Shown here piece after piece: positions 1 through 4,402 of a stretch of DNA of 10,569 nucleotides; position 1 is the stretch's first letter, and each line of letters opens with the position of its first letter. A program made the position numbers and the translations under genes. The DNA comes from ZLKRG08 sp046094385 (GTDB lineage Bacteria > Actinomycetota > Actinomycetes > Nanopelagicales > Nanopelagicaceae), in NCBI GenBank assembly GCA_046094385.1, contig JBJTHJ010000122.1, positions 1-10,569 on the forward strand. Reading direction: 5' to 3'. Below the pieces are notes generated by a model. That model was not told the origin of the DNA, ran no database searches, and saw nothing but the letters and a program-made list of their open reading frames with translations.

Positions 1-188
1 AAGAAATCACGGAAAGTCGCAGGTAAAGTAAGTAGCGGGGCGAAATCAAATTCAAATTCACCAATTTGGGTGTTTTTATATAGATCGCCAGTAAGAAAAC
101 ATTCATAGTTTTGTCTTGCCAATCTAGCGGCTGCGGTAAGAGCTGCGATGGAAGCGCCTTCGATCAAAACACTTTTATTTGAACTCAA
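1..188 (-). CDS. CrtI/CrtD-like carotenoid desaturase, N-terminal part only (runs off the window)
   Basis: The gene begins at a TTG (188-186) that shares TTGA with the stop of the CruF-like gene. A TAA lies two codons upstream in the same frame, so no longer start exists. The 62 visible codons start MSSNKSVLIEGASIAALTAA, which has the layout of the FAD-binding Rossmann strand-turn-helix of phytoene desaturase-like oxidoreductases. They continue to FEFDFAPLLTLPATFRDF (about residues 45-62), which closely matches the family segment 'FD.GP.LLT.P..YRDLF' of CrtI, CrtN and CrtD enzymes. Those enzymes act at the membrane and desaturate or saturate carotene backbones. Two things are odd. The dinucleotide-binding GxGxxG reads GASIAA, and the acidic residue plus GG that normally follow the second strand are not evident. 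The protein may therefore be a diverged or FAD-impaired homologue. The location beside a CruF-like gene supports a carotenoid role. The remaining roughly 85% of the gene is outside the window. Confidence 0.7.
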   Translation of the reverse strand, partial: MSSNKSVLIEGASIAALTAAARLARQNYECFLTGDLYKNTQIGEFEFDFAPLLTLPATFRDF

Positions 189-976
189 GGCTTAACTAAA
201 TATCTGGAGTTCAAATAATGTGCAAGTAGCGCACCAAAAAACAATCCACCAAGTAGAGCAGTTCCTGGTTTATCGAAGAAAAATAGATTTGCGATCATAT
301 GGAATAACCAAGTCCAGATCAAAAAGAGATCAATTGAGGTAAGCGAGGCAGAAATTTTCCGGCGCTCCTTTGGGATGGCTATATTTGCAAGTCCAAAATA
401 GATGACCCCTACCAACAGCCATCCAAAGAGATTTGAGAGCGGAATATGGGTTTGAAAGGGGATATGCGAACCCTCAAAATCCCATATCTTGTATTTGCTG
501 GCAACTAGTAGTTGATCGAAGAAAAGCTCATATGAAGTGATCGCGATCGCACCGCATAGAAAGACCCAATTTGGAGCAATTCGCCGAGCCATGATTAATA
601 ACGGATGCATAGTGGCAAGCCACATCACCAGAATTATTAACGGTATTCCGGAAATCTCTAAACTAAGGTTTTGATAGCGAACTTGGCCGAAAGGCCAGGC
701 GGTGTTTAAAGATACGCTCTCGATGATCAGCGCAAACCCGAGGGTAAATAGTAGATAGCTCCAAAAATATCGTTTGGCATAAGCAAGTTGTGCGTGTGTT
801 AATGAAAAGATCGCACCAAATATGGCTGCCAAGAGAATTAAGCGATTATCACTTTTAAATAAAAATAAAGCTTGCGCAGACATGCTACAAAGTAGCGCTG
901 CATAAAGAGATCGTTCGGCAGCTATGGAGACCCGTCCACGGCGATTGCGACCCGGGTTGTAATTTCTAATTGACAT
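185..976 (-). CDS. CruF-like carotenoid biosynthesis membrane protein (DUF422 family)
   Basis: This 263-residue protein is mostly hydrophobic, with about seven predicted membrane helices after a basic N-terminus (MSIRNYNPGRNRRGR). It carries the signature region of the carotenoid biosynthesis/CruF family: ESVSLNTAWPFGQVRY (residues 86-101), ISGIPLIILVMWLAT (about 108-122), FFD (152-154), KYKIWDF (161-167) and HIPLSNLFGWLLVG (177-190). Characterised members hydrate the psi-ends of acyclic carotenoids, for example gamma-carotene 1',2'-hydratase CruF and haloarchaeal bisanhydrobacterioruberin hydratase. The exact substrate here cannot be read from the sequence. I chose ATG 976-974, which shares one base with the TGA of the ybaK-like gene (TGATG), over the TTG one codon upstream. 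The 3' end overlaps the desaturase by four bases. The three genes are thus translationally coupled. A CruF next to a CrtI/CrtD-like gene recalls the bacterioruberin clusters of haloarchaea. Confidence 0.82.
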   Translation of the reverse strand: MSIRNYNPGRNRRGRVSIAAERSLYAALLCSMSAQALFLFKSDNRLILLAAIFGAIFSLTHAQLAYAKRYFWSYLLFTLGFALIIESVSLNTAWPFGQVRYQNLSLEISGIPLIILVMWLATMHPLLIMARRIAPNWVFLCGAIAITSYELFFDQLLVASKYKIWDFEGSHIPFQTHIPLSNLFGWLLVGVIYFGLANIAIPKERRKISASLTSIDLFLIWTWLFHMIANLFFFDKPGTALLGGLFFGALLAHYLNSRYLVKP

Positions 977-1461
977 CAATCGCCAACGATCATGGCGCTA
1001 GCGCCCGTGACTCTTTGTAATTCTTGAAAAGTAGTAGGGAAGACCGCATGTGGATGGCCACCGGCCGCCCAAATCTTAGAATAATCAGCAAGCGCTTGGT
1101 CGATATAAATATGGCTGATCTGATTGATCCAACCAATTGGGCTAACGCCTCCAACTGAGTAGCCTGATAGCTCTTTTACATAATTGGCATCGGCCCGATC
1201 TAGATGGGTAACATTCAAATTTTTTGCGACTAATTGGGTATCTACACGATGTCTACCACTTGTGATTATCAAGATAGGTGAGCCATCGGGTAATCGAAAA
1301 ATCAAAGATGAGGCGATTTGGCCAACTTCGATATTTAAGGCACTTGCTGCATCTTGTGCAGTTCGGGCGGTTTCTTGAAGGATATGGATTTCGCCCATTT
1401 GATTGGAAGCTAATTCAGATGCGACTCTCTTTACCGGCTCACGCTCCAGAACTCCATCCAT
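976..1461 (-). CDS. YbaK/EbsC-family aminoacyl-tRNA deacylase-like protein
   Basis: This 161-residue single-domain protein has the YbaK/prolyl-tRNA-editing fold. Recognisable segments are AASALNIEVGQIASSLIF (38-55), DGSPILIITSGRHRVDT (59-75), SGYSVGGVSPIGW (99-111) and WAAGGHPHAVFPTTFQELQRVTGA (131-154). Family members hydrolyse mischarged aminoacyl-tRNAs in trans, such as Cys-tRNAPro or Ala-tRNAPro. The conserved lysine of classical YbaK/ProX ('IvKsLvF') is Ser51 here. From memory, an actinobacterial subgroup with an 'IANSLIF...SGAHRVD' pattern also lacks it, so this gene probably belongs to that subgroup and its substrate is uncertain. The ATG at 1461 has no SD but lies 7 nt after a TATACT -10 box, consistent with a leaderless mRNA. 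It is the first gene of the minus-strand operon with the two carotenoid genes. No functional link between tRNA editing and carotenoids is evident. Confidence 0.82.
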   Translation of the reverse strand: MDGVLEREPVKRVASELASNQMGEIHILQETARTAQDAASALNIEVGQIASSLIFRLPDGSPILIITSGRHRVDTQLVAKNLNVTHLDRADANYVKELSGYSVGGVSPIGWINQISHIYIDQALADYSKIWAAGGHPHAVFPTTFQELQRVTGASAMIVGD

Positions 1462-1468
1462 AAAAGTA

Positions 1469-1474
1469 AGTATA
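1469..1474 (-). promoter_or_regulatory. Candidate leaderless -10 promoter element of the ybaK-like/carotenoid operon
   Basis: On the minus strand TATACT (1474 to 1469) is followed by seven bases and then the ATG at 1461. That is the spacing expected if transcription starts at the A of the start codon. No SD or convincing -35 is visible. The whole divergent intergenic region is 18 bp, so this element overlaps any promoter of the plus-strand MFS gene (TATATT at 1471-1476 or TAAGTA at 1467-1472). The two promoters probably interfere. Confidence 0.55.
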
Positions 1475-1479
1475 TTAAA

Positions 1480-2730
1480 GTGAATCCCGTGGTTCGATCA
1501 GCTGTAAAAGCGCGCAATTACTTATGGGTCACATTTTTTGTAATGGGCAAAAGTTCCATGGCTTGGGTACCCAGAATTCCAGAGATAAAAGAGCAATTGG
1601 GTCTTGGGGATGGCAAATTTGGTTTGGTTTTCTTAGCAGGCGCTCTTGGATCAGTTTGCGGTAGCCAAATCTCAGGTCGCGCCATTCATCTCGTGGCCAG
1701 TCGAAATGTGGCCAGATTCTGCGGTGCAATCATGCCGATTGGAATTTACATAATGGGTAGCGCTTTCGATGTACGCACTTTGGTCATTGGATTATTTCTT
1801 ACCGGCTTTGCATTTGCAGCATTAGATGTGGCCGCAAATGTGCAAGCAATGGCAATCGAGAAGTGGACTAAAGCCAGATATATGTCATCTTTCCATGCGC
1901 TCTGGAGCGTCGGAGCATTCACGGTAACCTTTTTAGGTGGCGCAATCGCTAGATTGATTTCGCCACAAGAACATTTAAAAGCGCTGTCGATAATCTCTGC
2001 GCTGCTTTATCTCTTCACGATAAATGGATTATTGCCAGGCGAATTAGATGGCCATCGTGGAGAAGCCCATGAAGTTACCGCCGCAAAGATACCTTTCTTC
2101 TCCAGAGAGGCTATTCCATTGTGGGCGTTGGGAATCGGTCTTACCGCATCGTTTATTCCGGAGGCAGGTATCTACGACTGGAGTGGCATTCTGCTAAAGG
2201 ATCATATGGAGGTAGGCAAAGGTATTACGGCGATTGCTGCCACCATGTATTCACTTGGCATGATTGTCAGTCGATTTCTTGGAGATAAGTGGTTTGAAAG
2301 ATGGGGACATCAGAAGACGGTCCGATATGGTGGGTATGTCGGTGGTAGCGCGCTTGCATTTGGTTTGATTGCTGGAATCACGTTAACCAACTTCAACCAA
2401 TTCCCGAATCAATTCCCGAATCAATTCCCGAATATTGTTCAGTTTCTAGCCGTTTCTATATTGAGCATCTGTTTTGCGATTGCCGGGCTTTGCATGGGAC
2501 CGCTATTTCCAGCCTTTAATTTGGCTGCCATGAGCCTTCCGGGAATTGCGCCATCAGTTGGTATGGCCCGAGTCGCCTTGATTGCGATAGCTGCTAACTT
2601 CTTTGGACCAGCATTAATAGGCGGGATCTCAGAACTTACCTCTTTGCCGATCTCTTTCGGTTTGCTTGCATTGCTCTTGCTGCTGGTGGGTAGACAATCT
2701 AGATATATAAAGGTGAAAGAGATAAATTAA
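1480..2730 (+). CDS. MFS transporter, YbjJ-like
   Basis: This 416-residue integral membrane protein of the major facilitator superfamily has about 12 hydrophobic helices in two halves, with a central cytoplasmic segment around GELDGHRGEAHEVTAAKIPFF. The N-terminal pattern W-x-x-R-x-P-x-I (WVPRIPEI) and the segment LDVAANVQAMAIEKWTKARYMSSFHALWSVGAF resemble Escherichia coli YbjJ and related actinobacterial MFS proteins. The substrate is unknown. YbjJ-type proteins are sometimes annotated as sugar or drug transporters, but nothing in the sequence decides. The GTG at 1480 is the first possible start and gives a family-like N-terminus. No SD is present, so a leaderless transcript or a slightly later GTG (1489) is possible. 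Three copies of a 12-bp unit encode QFPN-QFPN-QFPN in a loop between helices (residues 307-318). The gene is divergent from the ybaK-like operon and converges on the TauE gene with 12 bp between stops. Confidence 0.8.
   Translation: MNPVVRSAVKARNYLWVTFFVMGKSSMAWVPRIPEIKEQLGLGDGKFGLVFLAGALGSVCGSQISGRAIHLVASRNVARFCGAIMPIGIYIMGSAFDVRTLVIGLFLTGFAFAALDVAANVQAMAIEKWTKARYMSSFHALWSVGAFTVTFLGGAIARLISPQEHLKALSIISALLYLFTINGLLPGELDGHRGEAHEVTAAKIPFFSREAIPLWALGIGLTASFIPEAGIYDWSGILLKDHMEVGKGITAIAATMYSLGMIVSRFLGDKWFERWGHQKTVRYGGYVGGSALAFGLIAGITLTNFNQFPNQFPNQFPNIVQFLAVSILSICFAIAGLCMGPLFPAFNLAAMSLPGIAPSVGMARVALIAIAANFFGPALIGGISELTSLPISFGLLALLLLLVGRQSRYIKVKEIN
2398..2433 (+). repeat. Three perfect 12-bp tandem repeats inside the MFS gene (QFPN x3)
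   Basis: The unit CAATTCCCGAAT occurs three times head to tail (2398-2409, 2410-2421, 2422-2433). It is in frame and codes for Gln-Phe-Pro-Asn each time, and the preceding Asn-Phe-Asn looks like a decayed copy. The peptide falls between two hydrophobic stretches, so it should lie in an extramembrane loop. Identical copies suggest recent slippage duplication. A change in copy number would keep the reading frame. Confidence 0.95.
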
Positions 2731-2742
2731 TAATATTTGATA

Positions 2743-3486
2743 CTAGAAAAGCCAAGTTTCAATCAAGGTAAAAGTTGCGATTGAAAATAACAGGTAGGCA
2801 AATAGTTTCCTAAGTAACACTGGATTGGTCTTAACTGATTTTCGGCCAGCCCAACTTCCGATTGCAACTGCGCTAATTCCCATAAATAGCGGAACCAACC
2901 AATCAATATCTTGCCAATCTGAGTAGTGAGCAAGCAATGCCACAGAACAGTTCAGAACGATGATGAATAGCGCGGTACCCGCAGCCTTATTTTGCGGCAC
3001 ATTAAAGCCCAGCACCAATACTGGAATTGCCAAGAATCCACCACCGATTCCAAATAGCCCAGTGATTGATCCAATTAGAAGCGATAGTAGAACTAAGACC
3101 GGTATTGGGATTTTCTTCTCCGAGGCTTGTATGGGTTTGGCCAACATAGTGATTCCAGCAAAAATGATTACGGCACAGAAGCCTGTGAGTAGGAGCGCTT
3201 CGCTTAACTTGTTAGCTAAATTTGCAGCTCCAATATTTGCAAAAGAGCCAATCGCCCAGATGATCAGAGCCTCTTTTACAAGGATCTCGCCACTTTTAAA
3301 CCGTGGGTAGAGTCCAGAGAGCGCAGCTACGATTACTACGGCAAGGGCTGCTACCAAGGCTTGGTGGGCAGCAAAATCAAAACCATATACAAGTATCGGA
3401 ACTGTAAGCATCGCACCGCCTGCGCCCACAAAGCCAAGCACTGAACCAATCGCAACTCCGGCAATCAAGGCCCCAGCTATTTCCAT
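2743..3486 (-). CDS. TauE/SafE-family (DUF81) anion permease
   Basis: This 247-residue membrane protein has the internal two-fold repeat typical of the TauE/SafE family. GFVGAGGAMLTVPILV (18-33) is mirrored by GLFGIGGGFLAIPVLV (143-158), each at the start of a helical bundle of about four segments. Family members export sulfite, sulfoacetate or related organosulfur anions, or import sulfur species. The substrate here is unknown. The reading frame is open further upstream to a GTG at 3513, but that codon lies inside the rho-independent terminator of doxX. The ATG at 3486 is therefore the better start and gives the usual family N-terminus. TACAGT six bases before this ATG suggests a leaderless promoter. 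Its partner doxX lies upstream on the same strand, separated by the terminator, so the two are probably separate transcripts with some read-through. It converges with the MFS gene. Confidence 0.82.
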   Translation of the reverse strand: MEIAGALIAGVAIGSVLGFVGAGGAMLTVPILVYGFDFAAHQALVAALAVVIVAALSGLYPRFKSGEILVKEALIIWAIGSFANIGAANLANKLSEALLLTGFCAVIIFAGITMLAKPIQASEKKIPIPVLVLLSLLIGSITGLFGIGGGFLAIPVLVLGFNVPQNKAAGTALFIIVLNCSVALLAHYSDWQDIDWLVPLFMGISAVAIGSWAGRKSVKTNPVLLRKLFAYLLFSIATFTLIETWLF

Positions 3487-3492
3487 GACCCC

Positions 3493-3498
3493 ACTGTA
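3493..3498 (-). promoter_or_regulatory. Candidate leaderless -10 element of the TauE-like gene
   Basis: TACAGT on the minus strand (3498 to 3493) is followed by GGGGTC and then ATG at 3486, giving a six-base -10 to start spacing. It lies just downstream of the doxX terminator, where a new promoter would be needed. No clear -35 is seen, so the call rests on spacing and on the same pattern at other genes in this window. Confidence 0.4.
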
Positions 3499-3506
3499 AC
3501 CAAAGC

Positions 3507-3540
3507 AAAACACCCCCGAATTTAGATTCGAGGGTGTTTT
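3507..3540 (-). terminator. Rho-independent terminator downstream of doxX
   Basis: Read on the minus strand, AAAACACCC and GGGTGTTTT pair (3540-3532 with 3515-3507). One mismatch follows, then CGAAT/ATTCG pairs (3530-3526 with 3521-3517) around a four-base loop. The stem is about 14 pairs and ends in TTTTGCTTT. It lies 14 bp past the doxX stop. The first arm contains the upstream GTG of the TauE frame, which argues against that start. Confidence 0.88.
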
Positions 3541-3553
3541 AGTTTTAATTAAA

Positions 3554-3961
3554 TTAGAAGAATGAACCGGTGATATTTATTCCAAGTTCTGCGCCGTCTG
3601 CAACTAGCGCATAGATGATTATCGCAGCTCCTGCTAGGGATAGATCCTTGAAGAACGAAATGGTCTCATTCATCTTTGCAGTCGGATCGCTCTCTTTCCA
3701 GAAGTTATGCATCAAGAATGCAGTTGGGATCAAGAAGAGGGCAAGTAGAAGTGCACCAAGATCTGCATAGATTCCAAGGCCGACAAAGATGCCGCCAACT
3801 AGGATCATTAGACCTGAAAGCGCTACAGATAGCTTCGCTGCAGGGACTTTCTTGTACTTGGCATATCCGGTCATTGCATCAAGTTTGGTTAAGTGGCTGA
3901 TTCCTGAATTTACGAAAATCAGCGCAAATAGAATCTGGCCAATCGCCATTGCTACTGTCAT
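3554..3961 (-). CDS. DoxX-family membrane protein
   Basis: This 135-residue protein has four hydrophobic segments: about 4-20, 44-66, 67-85 and 106-125. The N-terminal signature GQILFALIFVNSGISHL is followed by an amphipathic loop (KYKKVPAAKLSVALSGLMILVGG) typical of DoxX/DoxD-like proteins. The family is associated with thiol and redox homeostasis (mycobacterial DoxX with SodA and SseA) and with quinone or thiosulfate metabolism in other lineages. The specific role here is unknown. Start ATG 3961 is supported by a good SD, AAGGAG, five bases upstream, in contrast to its mostly SD-less neighbours. The gene has its own terminator. A perfect 24-bp palindrome sits 54 bp upstream of the start and probably binds a repressor. 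A sulfur-anion permease of TauE type downstream fits a sulfur or thiol-stress theme, which is inference only. Confidence 0.85.
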   Translation of the reverse strand: MTVAMAIGQILFALIFVNSGISHLTKLDAMTGYAKYKKVPAAKLSVALSGLMILVGGIFVGLGIYADLGALLLALFLIPTAFLMHNFWKESDPTAKMNETISFFKDLSLAGAAIIIYALVADGAELGINITGSFF

Positions 3962-3966
3962 TACTG

Positions 3967-3972
3967 CTCCTT
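3967..3972 (-). promoter_or_regulatory. Shine-Dalgarno of doxX
   Basis: AAGGAG on the minus strand ends five bases before ATG 3961. It is among the clearest SD sites in the window and fixes the doxX start. Confidence 0.8.
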
Positions 3973-3992
3973 ATTGGTTATCTATTGGTTAT
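3972..3992. repeat. Direct repeat of a 10-mer in the doxX 5' leader
   Basis: TATTGGTTAT occurs at 3972-3981 and again at 3983-3992, an 11-bp period close to one helical turn. The first copy abuts the doxX SD. It may be a regulator site or a slippage duplication; the sequence does not decide. Confidence 0.6.
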
Positions 3993-4014
3993 TCGCTTGC
4001 CGCCATAGACTACT

Positions 4015-4038
4015 AAATAGTTGAAGTTTCAACTATTT
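4015..4038. promoter_or_regulatory. 24-bp perfect palindrome, candidate repressor operator for doxX
   Basis: The arms AAATAGTTGAA (4015-4025) and TTCAACTATTT (4028-4038) are exact reverse complements around a 2-bp centre (GT). Their size and spacing suit a homodimeric winged-helix regulator such as a MarR-type protein. On the minus strand a TTGAAA inside the palindrome (4032-4027) could be a doxX -35, with TCTATG (4009-4004) 17 bp downstream as a weak -10. Binding would then block doxX transcription. It could also affect the plus-strand operon. No regulator gene lies in the window. Confidence 0.6.
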
Positions 4039-4061
4039 TCCAGTCCGGCGCGTCGCCTACC

Positions 4062-4090
4062 TTGCAAATGTCAGGGGCGGGGGCTAGATT
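4062..4090 (+). promoter_or_regulatory. Candidate promoter of the DUF6504-dnaE2-dinB operon
   Basis: TTGCAA (4062-4067, four of six -35 consensus bases) and TAGATT (4085-4090, TANNNT) are separated by exactly 17 bp. The ATG at 4099 follows eight bases after the -10, so transcription probably starts at or next to the start codon. The adjacent LexA box covers the start point. Confidence 0.6.
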
Positions 4091-4106
4091 TCGAACAAAT
4101 GTTCGA
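4091..4106. promoter_or_regulatory. LexA-binding site (SOS box)
   Basis: TCGAACAAATGTTCGA matches the Gram-positive/actinobacterial LexA consensus (CGAAC-N4-GTTCG, extended as TCGAAC-N4-GTTCGA) at every defined position. The dyad extends one base further on each side (4090 and 4107). It begins directly after the -10 element and contains the DUF6504 start codon, so bound LexA should block RNA polymerase. Control of dnaE2 and translesion genes by LexA is established in mycobacteria, and here the site heads exactly such an operon. Confidence 0.92.
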
Positions 4107-4392
4107 ATTACCTATTACCCCTGTTCAGACCGATGGCGCTACGCCCATCGAGTTCACCTACCGTGGCAGGCGCTTTCGCATTCACAACATCTTAAATCGC
4201 TGGTGCGAAGCTGGTGGCTGGTGGAATCGAATTAGCGATGGGATCTATCGCCCCGATAATCAATCCAGCAATCTTCCAGATGATAACGCCCGCGCCATTT
4301 GGCGCGTTGAGGCCGCCCCCATCGGAGCAGTGGCTACCTTCGAATTGGAAAAAGATGAAGCAACTGGCAAGTGGCTAATTCGAATAGTTTGA
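4099..4392 (+). CDS. DUF6504-family protein, first gene of the SOS operon
   Basis: This 97-residue soluble protein begins FELPITPVQTDGATPIEFTYRGRRFRIHNILNRW, has WW at residues 41-42, and ends WRVEAAPIGAVATFELEKDEATGKWLIRIV. The order 'P..v....g.P..F.yrGR.y.v..vl..W....gWW....WRVEA....ATFEL..D..t..W.l' matches the small actinobacterial DUF6504 proteins, which from memory are often encoded beside dnaE2 or Y-family polymerase genes. No biochemical function is known to me. The frame is open upstream to a TTG at 4021, but that codon lies inside the palindrome. A promoter and a LexA box end at ATG 4099, and family members begin close to this point, so I chose 4099. The start lies within the LexA box and no SD is present, so translation is probably leaderless. 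dnaE2 follows after 10 bp, so the two are co-transcribed and DUF6504 is likely SOS-induced. Confidence 0.78.
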   Translation: MFELPITPVQTDGATPIEFTYRGRRFRIHNILNRWCEAGGWWNRISDGIYRPDNQSSNLPDDNARAIWRVEAAPIGAVATFELEKDEATGKWLIRIV

Positions 4393-4402
4393 AATTGATT
4401 CA

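Noticed and set aside
1184..1463. Plus-strand ORFs inside the ybaK-like gene
   Set aside because: They are antisense to a well-conserved coding sequence and show no family-like sequence or initiation signal.
2731..2742. Terminator between the convergent MFS and TauE genes
   Set aside because: Only 12 bp separate the stops and no hairpin with a T-run is visible there. Any termination must use another mechanism or lie inside the coding regions.
3487..3513. Longer TauE start at GTG 3513
   Set aside because: The codon is inside the hairpin of the doxX terminator, and the added residues MFCFGYSGV are not family-like. ATG 3486 gives the normal N-terminus.
4021..4098. N-terminal extension of the DUF6504 gene from a TTG at 4021
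   Set aside because: The TTG lies inside the 24-bp palindrome. The extension (KFQLFSSPARRLPCKCQGRG...) does not look like family sequence, and a promoter plus LexA box sits right at ATG 4099.
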